Positions 1 through 6,032 of a stretch of DNA of 8,922 bases are shown here, in pieces. Below the pieces are notes generated by a model, which was not told the DNA's origin, ran no database searches, and worked only from the letters and a program-made list of their open reading frames with translations. The stretch is taken from positions 1 to 8,922 of the forward strand of contig WRBZ01000029.1 of NCBI GenBank assembly GCA_009784305.1, read 5' to 3'. The position numbers were made by a program, and so were the translations under genes. How positions within the stretch are numbered: position 1 is the first letter of the stretch; the number at the start of each line of letters is the position of its first letter. The DNA is from Synergistaceae bacterium. Lineage in GTDB: Bacteria > Synergistota > Synergistia > Synergistales > Aminobacteriaceae.

Positions 1-31
1 AGTATGGAGAGAAGCAAATATTATATGAGGG

Positions 32-166
32 CGCTTAACCACGCTGCGCGTAAGCAGCGAGGCTGAAAACGGAGAACCCCAACTCCAAAACAAAAGAGGC
101 CGCTTAACCACGTTGCGCGTAAGCAGCGAGGCGAAAACGGAGAACCCCAACTCCCAAAAAAGAGGC
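32..166 (+). repeat. Two tandem copies of a 66-69 base hairpin repeat
   Basis: Copy 1 spans 32-100 and copy 2 spans 101-166; they differ by a few substitutions and small indels. Each begins CGCTTAACCACG and ends near AGAGGC. Each holds a 5-bp hairpin (43-47 with 54-58; 112-116 with 123-127). The only change in that stem, C44 to T113, turns a C-G pair into a G-U pair, so pairing is kept. A second weak hairpin, GGAG/CTCC around an AACCCCAA loop, follows in both copies (71-86 in copy 1). The bases before copy 1 (GAGGG) resemble the end of a unit, so more copies may lie upstream of the window. The array ends 36 bases before the start of the secreted-protein gene and may be its leader or simply a dispersed repeat. 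I do not recognise the family. Confidence 0.8.
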
Positions 167-202
167 TAAATCATACCTTAATAAAGTGGAGGATTCATAG
201 TC

Positions 203-2056
203 ATGAAAAAGTATTTAGTGCTTCTATTAGCTTTAGCGATTGTTTTTTCACTTGCGTTTACGGCGTTTGCTGCTGCAGCACCGGTTCCCGGAAACCCCAG
301 CCCAAAGATGGATTGGAAACCGGAGTATGCAAAAAAAGCTTTAACAATTACTCCGTATTCTTATGACCGCGGCAATGCAGCCGGCGATAAAATTCCGTCC
401 AACGCTCATGCCGCAGATTTTCCGGGTCTGTATTTCTACTGGAATGACAAGCAAAGGGACGATGGCGTCCTGTTGGTTGACCCGTTTGTGTTTACATTGT
501 TCAAAGAAGGCAAATTTACCTTAACCGCCAAGACATCGAACTGCTACTGGGGGCATGAAATAACTCAAAACCCCGCTGCTTTTGACGCAGCTAGCGGACT
601 GTACATTTTCAACATTTTTAAGAATTGTATGTATGCGGATAAAAAAGGTAATCTTGTAAAGGACGACATGAAGAACATCAACATGGTATTCATTGACGGC
701 AACTATAAGTCCGGATGGGTTAACCTCGTCAAGAAGTGGGAAAACGAAGAGGGCGAATTTGAGGTTAACGAACAGCTTAACGCCAATGTGTCCTTTACCG
801 GTCTTAAGCTTGGGCTGAATGAAATCAAGATTAGTGATTTTACCTCTGCCGTAAAGGGCAAAACAGTCAAAGCCGGTGAATACTTCAACGGAGAATACTT
901 TGAGTACGCCTACAGCACGGTTGATGGCAAAAACGTGGTTGCCCCAGGCAAAAGAGTTATCGTTGGCAAGGTTTACGAGACAGTTTACGAGGTTAGCTTA
1001 ACCGTTAAGCCTGGTGGCGAACACATAGTAGAGTTTGGCAACAAAGAACTCCCGCCCCCGCCTGTGGTTACTACGGTCAAGGTCATTAAGAAGTGGGAAT
1101 TATTGGACGATGTGGACTCAATTGAGGGTGAGGAATCCCCTGATGGTTCTATGGTTGTGTTCGGAATATTGGGTGATGTATATGAATACGGAACGACAGT
1201 CGAAGTAGAGCCCGGTATTGTCAAAGTCATGGAGCTTGATATCGGTAACAAATGGGTGCTTAGCGATGTGTTTATTAACGGCGAATTTGTTTTTTATGAT
1301 TCCGAGTATATTGATGGCAGCTTAGTTGGCGATTTTGTTGAATTCGAAGCGGAAGCCGGCAAACATTATGAAATAGTATTCACTAACATCAAAATGGGGG
1401 AGCCTCAGGGTGATGGGTACTATATGAACTTCGTCAGCGGAACTGACTTCGGCATACCGGTTATAGACAAAGCTGTTTGGTGGCTTGAAACTAACCATCT
1501 CGGATTTGCAGACTGGTGCAAGGAAAATAATTTAGAGGGCACCATTTCCGATTACTGGAATTTCTGGGTTGATAGCTATGGCACTGGCGGCAGATTTGTT
1601 GATGAAGCGAAATCCGTTGCTGAAAATATGATCAGCTTCAAAGAGCTGACGTGGGCCTGGACAACTCCTTACACGATGGTCCCTGAAACACAGGTTGGCG
1701 GGAATGAGTATAGAGTTGTATGGGAAAAAGATTTTGATATCGAAGGTGATGTAATTACCTTGGCGAGCCATCTGTATTTCCAGGCAGACAACGCAGTTTC
1801 GATTTTTATTAACGGTCATCATGTTGGAATGTCTGTCGCCGCTTGGCTTGGCGATAATGAATTGAGTGATTCCGGTAATCCTGCTTTATGGCAAGATCTG
1901 CACGATTTCGACCTCTATAAGGTAAACATTTGGCCGTATCTGAAAGTGGGAACAAACACCATTAAAATTATCGCGAGCAACGAGCCTGTTACTGCTATGG
2001 CATATAACCCCTGCGGCGTGCTTCTGGCATTCGAAGTCTACTCTAAGGATAATTAA
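203..2056 (+). CDS. Secreted multidomain surface protein with Cna-B-like repeats
   Basis: A 617-residue exported protein of unknown exact role. It has a classical signal peptide (KK at 2-3, a hydrophobic core to about 20, probable cleavage after AFA at 21-23). Residues 40-165 form a beta-rich N-terminal part. Two domains follow that look like Cna-B/SpaA pilin-type beta sandwiches: about 172-284, opening VNLVKKWE and closing HIVEFGNKE, and about 290-398, opening VKVIKKWE and closing HYEIVFTNIK. A PPPP linker (284-287) joins them. Residues 403-613 resemble a carbohydrate-binding-like jelly roll (YLKVGTNTIKIIASNEP near 579-595). There is no LPXTG motif or C-terminal membrane segment, so it is probably released or held in the cell envelope by other means. 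The start is ATG with GGAGG at 188-192. A hairpin terminator follows at 2117. Being secreted is well supported; adhesion or sugar binding is inference. Confidence 0.75.
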   Translation: MKKYLVLLLALAIVFSLAFTAFAAAAPVPGNPSPKMDWKPEYAKKALTITPYSYDRGNAAGDKIPSNAHAADFPGLYFYWNDKQRDDGVLLVDPFVFTLFKEGKFTLTAKTSNCYWGHEITQNPAAFDAASGLYIFNIFKNCMYADKKGNLVKDDMKNINMVFIDGNYKSGWVNLVKKWENEEGEFEVNEQLNANVSFTGLKLGLNEIKISDFTSAVKGKTVKAGEYFNGEYFEYAYSTVDGKNVVAPGKRVIVGKVYETVYEVSLTVKPGGEHIVEFGNKELPPPPVVTTVKVIKKWELLDDVDSIEGEESPDGSMVVFGILGDVYEYGTTVEVEPGIVKVMELDIGNKWVLSDVFINGEFVFYDSEYIDGSLVGDFVEFEAEAGKHYEIVFTNIKMGEPQGDGYYMNFVSGTDFGIPVIDKAVWWLETNHLGFADWCKENNLEGTISDYWNFWVDSYGTGGRFVDEAKSVAENMISFKELTWAWTTPYTMVPETQVGGNEYRVVWEKDFDIEGDVITLASHLYFQADNAVSIFINGHHVGMSVAAWLGDNELSDSGNPALWQDLHDFDLYKVNIWPYLKVGTNTIKIIASNEPVTAMAYNPCGVLLAFEVYSKDN

Positions 2057-2116
2057 AAAAGCCGGACAAATCCAAGCCATCTATGCTATGGATTGCAACA
2101 AAAACTATGAACAAAT

Positions 2117-2143
2117 AAAAAGCCGCCGCAAGGCGGTTTTTTT
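2117..2143 (+). terminator. Rho-independent terminator after the secreted-protein gene
   Basis: CCGCC (2123-2127) pairs with GGCGG (2132-2136) around a GCAA tetraloop. The stem is extended by A-rich bases on the left against the T7 tract at 2137-2143 on the right. It lies 60 bases after the stop codon of the secreted-protein gene. The group II intron remnant begins three bases after the T tract, which is the classic insertion position of group IIC introns. Confidence 0.9.
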
Positions 2144-2145
2144 AT

Positions 2146-2250
2146 GTGCGCCCAGCATGAATGATAAATCGGCGGTGTAAGTCCGATACAGGCTTGGCAG
2201 TAGGAACTGATAGCCAAAGGCAAGGGTGTCCGTCGCGAGGCGGAATCTGA
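2146..2250 (+). mobile_element. Group II intron, 5' fragment of domain I (IIC-like)
   Basis: The fragment starts with GTGCGCCCAGCATG, the conserved 5' end of bacterial group II introns. It continues with recognisable domain I blocks in order: GGTGTAAGTCC, then TAGCCAAAGGCAAGGGTGTC, then a small hairpin closed by a GCGA tetraloop and GGAATCTGA. From memory it resembles the Oceanobacillus iheyensis IIC intron over this stretch. It sits directly after a terminator stem and T tract, the target structure used by IIC introns. The rest of domain I, domains II to IV, most of the reverse transcriptase gene, and domains V and VI are missing, so it cannot splice. The right boundary is set where the sequence becomes reverse-transcriptase coding, with an uncertainty of a few bases. 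Confidence 0.85.
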
Positions 2251-2382
2251 GTGAAGGACATATCAGTCATTAGGCTGATACGTAAGTTTCTGAAAAGTGG
2301 AGTAATGTCACCCAGCTTATATAGTCCGACGTACGAGGGTACGCCGCAGAGTGGTAACCTTTCGCCGCCTCTTTTTTTTTGA
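2251..2382 (+). pseudogene. Group II intron reverse transcriptase, internal fragment
   Basis: Read from 2251, this stretch encodes about 43 residues that include ISVIRLIRKFLKSGVM and then YEGTPQSGNLSP. The latter is the RT motif normally written EGTPQGG(N/P)LSPLL in group II intron-encoded proteins; here one G is S (codon 2350-2352). The reading frame has a TGA stop immediately upstream (2248-2250) and another at 2380-2382 after a run of nine T. There is no start region, no catalytic YADD box and no maturase domain. It is fused to the domain I fragment by a deletion that removed the intron middle and the first part of the gene. It is non-functional. The similarity is recognised by eye from the family motif; a protein search would settle the exact ends. 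Confidence 0.8.
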
Positions 2383-2436
2383 ATGTGACGGTGCCCTCTA
2401 CGAAAAACGGGCGGTAGGTTGCCGTCCCTATAATTC
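2383..2436. repeat. Imperfect palindrome, TAGGG-type intergenic repeat (minus orientation)
   Basis: GACGG (2387-2391) pairs with CCGTC (2422-2426), and inside it GCCC (2393-2396) pairs with GGGC (2409-2412). Read on the minus strand it starts TAGGGACGGCA and ends GGGCACCGTCA. The element at 5842-5890 on the plus strand resembles it, starting TAGGGGCGGCA and ending GGTGCCGTCA. It abuts the broken end of the reverse transcriptase fragment and may have helped truncate it. Positions 2437-2530, between this repeat and the promoter, are A/T-rich; I see no gene there. They contain a good Shine-Dalgarno-like AAAGGAGG (2448-2455) with no start codon at a suitable distance. Confidence 0.5.
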
Positions 2437-2530
2437 TCATCTTCGCGAAAGGAGGTATTATCTTTCACTGCCCCCACTAATCAGTTTAATTAGCTCAAAT
2501 AAATACCATATTCTAAAAAATATCCCAAAA

Positions 2531-2539
2531 TGATATAAT
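2531..2539 (+). promoter_or_regulatory. Extended -10 promoter for the binding-protein gene
   Basis: The sequence TGATATAAT is a perfect TATAAT (2534-2539) with the TG extension one base upstream. The -35 position holds only a poor match (TTCTAA, 2511-2516, 17-base spacing), as is common for extended -10 promoters. Transcription would start near 2546, giving a leader of about 45 bases before the start codon at 2590. Confidence 0.6.
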
Positions 2540-2575
2540 ATTTTACAGAGGCAATATCCTCAAAACTAAATTTGC

Positions 2576-2583
2576 AGGAGGGG
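2576..2583 (+). promoter_or_regulatory. Ribosome binding site that fixes a TTG start at 2590
   Basis: AGGAGGGG lies 6 bases before TTG at 2590-2592. A longer reading that begins at TTG 2572 would place its start codon on top of this site and would put six extra residues before the signal peptide. The TTG at 2590 is therefore the likely start. Confidence 0.85.
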
Positions 2584-2589
2584 TTTTAT

Positions 2590-3735
2590 TTGAGAAAGTT
2601 ATTTTTAGCATTTGTGCTTGTGGTTTTTGCTGCTGGAACAGCATTTGCGGCAGATGTTGTTAAGATTGGGGAGATAGCAACTCAGACGGGAGATTTTGCC
2701 GCTTATGGCCAAGCTGAGATAGAGGCTATCAAAATAGCGGTAAAAGAGATCAACGCTGCCGGTGGGATTAACGTTGGCGGTAAGAAAATGCCGATCGAGG
2801 TAACGATGTATGACTGCCGCACACGTCAGGAAGATATGGTAAACGCGGCGCGCCGCCTGGTTGAACAGGATAAGGTCGTTGCAGTAATTGGTCCGAGCGG
2901 AAGCGGCCTTTGCATTGCAGCTTCTCCGATTTTTAATAACGGAAAAGTTCCGCATATTGGAACCCTTCCAACAAACCCGCTTGTAACTATGGATGAAAGC
3001 GGAAAGAAACGCCCGTACAATTTCCGTATCTGTTTCCTTGATCCTTATCAGGGAAGGATGATCGCCTACTTTGCAGCAAATAGCCTTGGCTTGAAAAAAG
3101 CCGCCGTCCTTTATGACGTTGCCAGCGATTATTCACAGGGACTCCGTGAGTTTTTCACTGAAAGCTTCAAAGAGTTTGGCGGAACGATAGTAGCTGATGA
3201 AGGCCATCGTGGAGATGATGTGGACTTCCGTGCACAGCTCACAAAAATCAAGGATTCCAACCCTGATGTCCTCGTATTCCCCACAATGGGAAAATGCCTT
3301 CCCCTTGCTGTAAAGCAAGCGCGCGAAATGGGTATGACGATGCCGATAGTCGGCGGAGACGGATATGGCGACTTTATGTGGGAAATCACCGGAAACACCT
3401 TGAACAATACATTCTGGGTGAGCCATGTCGATAGATACGACCCGACTCTTGCTAAATTCTTTGAGGATTACGAAAGGGAATCCGGAACTGAATGTCAGGA
3501 GTTTATGAACGCCATTATGGCTTACGATGCCATGTATTGGCTGAAAGACGCAATTGAGCGCGCGGGTACGCTTGACCCTGAAAAGATTCGCGATGCCCTT
3601 TGCGAAACAAAAGACCTGAAGCTGCTTCACTGCACGCTGACAATGGATGAATTCCATAACCCCAAGGATAAGGATGGAGTTATGCTTGAAGCCAAAGACG
3701 GCAAAGCACTATTCTATCAAAGAATCAAGCCGTAA
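2590..3735 (+). CDS. Periplasmic branched-chain amino acid-type ABC binding protein
   Basis: A 381-residue solute-binding protein of the LivJ/LivK type (Peripla_BP_6 fold, type I periplasmic binding protein). It would capture an amino acid or related small ligand outside the inner membrane and hand it to a LIV-type ABC permease. A signal peptide ends at AFA (18-20). The mature protein opens ADVVKIGEIATQTG, a typical first strand, followed by ITQTG-like ligand contacts, AAGGINVGG (57-64) and VVAVIGPSGSG (97-106), the conserved hinge-side loop. No lipobox is seen, so it should be soluble in the periplasm. Seven cysteines in the mature part are more than usual for this family. It has its own promoter and terminator, and no permease or ATPase genes are adjacent, so the partner transporter is elsewhere. 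The ligand cannot be told from sequence. The start is TTG, chosen from the ribosome binding site. Confidence 0.9.
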   Translation: MRKLFLAFVLVVFAAGTAFAADVVKIGEIATQTGDFAAYGQAEIEAIKIAVKEINAAGGINVGGKKMPIEVTMYDCRTRQEDMVNAARRLVEQDKVVAVIGPSGSGLCIAASPIFNNGKVPHIGTLPTNPLVTMDESGKKRPYNFRICFLDPYQGRMIAYFAANSLGLKKAAVLYDVASDYSQGLREFFTESFKEFGGTIVADEGHRGDDVDFRAQLTKIKDSNPDVLVFPTMGKCLPLAVKQAREMGMTMPIVGGDGYGDFMWEITGNTLNNTFWVSHVDRYDPTLAKFFEDYERESGTECQEFMNAIMAYDAMYWLKDAIERAGTLDPEKIRDALCETKDLKLLHCTLTMDEFHNPKDKDGVMLEAKDGKALFYQRIKP

Positions 3736-3773
3736 ATAACAACCTGTTTAGCGTTTATTTGATTGAATTGTAG

Positions 3774-3801
3774 GGGACGCCGCCATCGGCGTCCCTTATT
3801 T
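3774..3801 (+). terminator. Hairpin terminator after the binding-protein gene
   Basis: GGGACGCCG (3774-3782) pairs perfectly with CGGCGTCCC (3787-3795) around a CCAT loop, followed by the T-rich TTATTTATGTT. It lies 38 bases past the stop codon. The hairpin opens GTAGGGGACG, like the palindromes at 2383-2436 and 5842-5890, so it may be a member of that repeat family serving as a terminator. On the minus strand no T tract follows, so termination of birA here is less likely. Confidence 0.7.
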
Positions 3802-3818
3802 ATGTTCTGCACAAGAAC

Positions 3819-3840
3819 GGGACGCACAAGGAAGCGTCCC
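3819..3840. repeat. Second hairpin sharing the GGGACGC arm
   Basis: GGGACGC (3819-3825) pairs with GCGTCCC (3834-3840) around an 8-base loop. The arms repeat those of the neighbouring terminator hairpin, so the two may be parts of one composite repeat in the gap between the convergent genes. It lies 28 bases beyond the birA stop codon. Confidence 0.55.
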
Positions 3841-3867
3841 ATACGGTATCGCGTTGATGGTACATTT

Positions 3868-4647
3868 TCAAAGACATATTGTGGCGTGGAACACGTCCGC
3901 TGAACTGAATTTTTCTATTCCGTTTCCGGTTTCAACCAGTAATTCACCCGTACTTCCTATACCTGTCGCTGTTCCGTTTATTATTCTATCGCCTGTTTCT
4001 ATCCGCACGGCTTTTCCAATGGTTGAACAGGAAGAAATATATTCTTGCAGCAAATTTTCTGTATCTCCAAGCTCAAGACATTCGAGCCTCTTGTAAAATT
4101 CGTTAGTGATGCCTTCCAATAAAACCCTGTTGTCAGTATCATCGATGTATTCGTCAAGCGCGCAGGCGCGATATATAAGTTCGGGCGGAATAGCCGCCAG
4201 TTTGCAGTTGACCCCTATCCCGACTATACAGTATTTCACATCTTCACCATTGATAGCCGCTTCAGTTAATATCCCGCAGATTTTTCTCAGTTTTCCTTCC
4301 GTTTCAGTAATCACGTCGTTCGGCCATTTAAGGGCTGCATCAATCCCGTGTATATTTCTCAAATGAAACACGACCGAGAGCCCTGCAGCAAAATTCAACA
4401 AATGAATATTCGATGGATGAATATGGGGCGTAATAAGAAAAGAAACGTACAAGCCGCCATCATGCGGGCTCTCCCAATTTCTTCCGCATCGCCCCCTCCC
4501 GCGCGTTTGTTCTTTAGTCACAATTATCGCTTTTTTAACTCCGTCCAAAGCAAGGCGTTTTGCTTCAGTTTGAGTGGAGGGTAGGGAATCATATTCGTAA
4601 ATTAGAGAATCAAAATCATCGCAATTTGTTTGCATTTTCGTTTTCAA
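3868..4647 (-). CDS. birA: Biotin-[acetyl-CoA-carboxylase] ligase, monofunctional
   Basis: A 259-residue biotin protein ligase that makes biotinyl-5'-AMP from biotin and ATP and transfers the biotin to a lysine of carboxylase or decarboxylase carrier domains in the cytoplasm. The catalytic domain shows STQTEAK (24-30), the adenylate-binding loop GRGRCGRNWESP (50-61), KWPND (107-111), KICGIL (122-127) and GIGVN (143-147). The C-terminal small beta domain (about 212-255) is present. There is no N-terminal helix-turn-helix, so unlike E. coli BirA it should not act as a repressor. AGGAG at 4655-4659 lies only one base from the first TTG (4653) but 7 bases from the TTG at 4647, which is preferred; an ATG at 4635 is a weaker option. 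The gene is divergent from prfB and convergent with the binding-protein gene. No biotin synthesis genes are adjacent. Confidence 0.93.
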   Translation of the reverse strand: MKTKMQTNCDDFDSLIYEYDSLPSTQTEAKRLALDGVKKAIIVTKEQTRGRGRCGRNWESPHDGGLYVSFLITPHIHPSNIHLLNFAAGLSVVFHLRNIHGIDAALKWPNDVITETEGKLRKICGILTEAAINGEDVKYCIVGIGVNCKLAAIPPELIYRACALDEYIDDTDNRVLLEGITNEFYKRLECLELGDTENLLQEYISSCSTIGKAVRIETGDRIINGTATGIGSTGELLVETGNGIEKFSSADVFHATICL

Positions 4648-4674
4648 ATTCAATCTCCTGATATAATCAATCTG

Positions 4675-4692
4675 TTAAAACTTTCGTTTTAA
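4675..4692. promoter_or_regulatory. Perfect 7-bp inverted repeat between birA and prfB
   Basis: TTAAAAC (4675-4681), a TTTC spacer and GTTTTAA (4686-4692) form an 18-base palindrome in the 84-base gap between the two divergent genes. It could be an operator acting on one or both promoters. I could not assign clear -35/-10 boxes on either strand. An A/T-rich gap can produce such a palindrome by chance, and it does not look like the known BirA operator. Confidence 0.3.
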
Positions 4693-4731
4693 TGATAGCT
4701 TAAATAATGCAAAAAAATTGGAGGAATCATT

Positions 4732-5839
4732 TTGTTTTCAGCATCACCTTCGCCAAACGTTTCGATCATTGAGGGACTGCGTTCTTTAAAACAGGAACTG
4801 CAGGACAGTCTTTGACCTTGAATCTCTCAAAGAAAGAATTGAATATCTGGAAAAGCAAACTCATCATGAAAACTTCTGGCAGAATGATAACTCCCAGGAT
4901 GTTTTAAAAGAGCTTTCACGCGCTCAGGATAAGGTCCAATCCTGGGCTAATATGGAAAATGAGTATAATGAGCTTACAACCCTTGAGGAAATGCTTCGGG
5001 AGTATGACGACCCCGAGTTTCAGTCCGAATTCCAGAAAAGGGCGATAGCGTTGCATAAGGCAATTGACCATCAACATCTTTTTTTGTTACTGAATGAAGA
5101 ATATGATAAAAACAACGCGATATTGACCATACATGCCGGATCGGGAGGGCTTGACTCGCAGGATTGGGCAAATATGTTATTTCGTATGTACCTCCGGTGG
5201 GCGGAACGGGAAAAATTCAAGACTGACATAATGGATATCCAAAGCGATGACGAGGCGGGAATAAAAAGCGTCACATTGGGAATAAACGGCGAATTTGCTC
5301 ATGGATACCTGAAATCCGAAAAAGGAGTCCATCGCCTGGTCAGGATATCTCCGTTTGATACCGCAAAGAGAAGGCATACGAGTTTTGCTTCCGTGAGCGT
5401 TTATCCTGAACTTTCCGATGATTTTGAACTGGATATCAGGCCGGAAGATTTGAAAGTAGACACTTTCCGTTCCAGCGGAGCAGGCGGTCAGCATGTCAAC
5501 CGGACTGATTCCGCCGTGAGGATAACGCACATTCCGACCGGAATAATCACGAGCTGCCAAAATGAGCGTTCTCAGCATATGAACAGGGAAGCCGCGTTAA
5601 AAGTGCTGAAAAGTAAATTGTATGAAAAAGCGGTACAGGAAAGGGAAAAAGAACTGGCGACAGTTGTGGGGGATAAAAAAGAGAGCAGCTGGGGGAGTCA
5701 AATACGCTCATATGTATTGCATCCATATACTTTAGTAAAGGACCACCGCACGGGGACTGAAACCGGAAACGTGCAGGCTGTCCTTGACGGTGATATAGAT
5801 GATTATATTATGTCTTGGCTTAGGTGGCGCAGACAATAG
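4732..5839 (+). CDS. prfB: Peptide chain release factor 2 (programmed +1 frameshift)
   Basis: RF2 recognises UGA and UAA stop codons and triggers peptide release on the ribosome. The coding sequence joins 4732-4812 to 4814-5839, giving 368 residues. The first 27 codons begin at TTG 4732 with GGAGG at 4720-4724 (7-base spacing) and run into TGA at 4813. A +1 shift on CTT-TGA-C restores the frame, which continues DLESLKERIEYLE and then ENFWQN, the normal RF2 N-terminus. The stop-codon-reading SPF tripeptide (206-208) identifies RF2 rather than RF1. The catalytic GGQ (251-253) lies in SSGAGGQHVNRTDSAVR. These positions are one off those of E. coli RF2 (205-207 and 250-252). Expression is expected to be autoregulated: low RF2 slows termination at the internal TGA and favours the shift. 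An annotation starting at ATG 4952 would lose the first 73 residues. Confidence 0.97.
4802..4816 (+). promoter_or_regulatory. Programmed frameshift site of prfB
   Basis: The slippery CTT (4810-4812) is followed by the TGA stop (4813-4815) and C (4816), the standard CUU-UGA-C shift site. A Shine-Dalgarno-like AGGA (4802-4805) lies 4 bases before CTT. The E. coli site has a stronger AGGGGG, so stimulation by the internal Shine-Dalgarno element may be weaker here. Both flanking frames encode RF2-like sequence, so this is not a sequencing error. Confidence 0.93.
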
Positions 5840-5841
5840 CT

Positions 5842-5890
5842 CGTAGGGGCGGCAGTGCCTCCTTTTCAAAAGGGGCAGGGGGTGCCGTCA
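5842..5890. repeat. Imperfect palindrome, TAGGG-type intergenic repeat
   Basis: This lies 3 bases past the prfB stop codon. CGGCA (5850-5854) pairs with TGCCG (5883-5887), TGCC (5856-5859) with GGCA (5874-5877), and CCTTT with AAAGG at the tip. It begins GTAGGGGCGGCA and ends GTGCCGTCA, resembling the minus-strand reading of 2383-2436. It may double as a terminator for prfB, but no T tract follows it. Confidence 0.55.
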
Positions 5891-5926
5891 GTGTTGAGAG
5901 TTAAAAACAAAAGCAAAAACAAAGTC

Positions 5927-5973
5927 GCTGGATTACCGCGCACGTCATTGCGAGCGTAGCGCGGCAACCCGGC
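5927..5973. repeat. Dispersed repeat with GTCATTGCGAG core and inverted arms
   Basis: The left arm GCTGGATTACCGCGC (5927-5941) matches the reverse complement of the right arm (5959-5973) at 12 of 15 positions, including a perfect 6-bp CCGCGC/GCGCGG. Between them is GTCATTGCGAGCGTAGCG. This core is like an interspersed repeat I know from many bacterial genomes, which typically reads GTCATTGCGAGCGAAGCG and ends GCAATCC. It occupies the gap between prfB and the S55 gene. I see no clear promoter in 5974-6018. Confidence 0.65.
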
Positions 5974-6032
5974 AGGCTAACAAAGACGAAAAGCTGATAG
6001 TTTCACAATAGCATTATTAAGGAGTTGTTGAT

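Noticed and set aside
27..202. Possible coding across the tandem repeats (repeat lengths 69 and 66 are multiples of three; both units translate to LNH(A/V)ARKQRG)
   Set aside because: Copy 1 is closed by TGA after 13 codons because of a one-base insertion. The hairpin stems and the indel pattern fit a non-coding repeat better.
2146..2345. Cobalamin or other riboswitch in the long gap before the binding-protein gene
   Set aside because: The conserved blocks are those of group II intron domain I, and the rest translates as reverse transcriptase. No riboswitch core motif is present, and the promoter of the next gene lies downstream.
2350..2380. Terminator formed by AGAG-GG/CC-CTCT followed by nine T
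   Set aside because: The stem is short and mismatched, and the bases encode the NLSPP part of the reverse transcriptase motif. The T tract is more likely a decayed coding run, though weak termination cannot be excluded.
2142..2477. Minus-strand open frame of 111 codons, and another of 56 codons at 2270-2440
   Set aside because: They run antisense to the group II intron fragment and its reverse transcriptase piece, which explain the sequence on the plus strand. The bases before the shorter frame read as an anti-Shine-Dalgarno, not a ribosome binding site.
2351..2533. Plus-strand open frame of 60 codons
   Set aside because: It lies out of frame within the reverse transcriptase fragment and crosses the palindromic repeat. 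It has no ribosome binding site, and the protein is of mixed origin.
3133..3657. Minus-strand open frame of 174 codons
   Set aside because: It is antisense to the middle of the binding-protein gene, which has a clear family match and codon pattern.
3854..4584. Three plus-strand open frames of about 80 codons
   Set aside because: All lie antisense to birA, whose motifs are unmistakable, and none has a convincing ribosome binding site.
4952..5839. prfB starting at ATG 4952 (295 residues)
   Set aside because: It would remove the RF2 N-terminal helical domain, which is encoded in frame upstream after the frameshift site and in the 27 codons before it.
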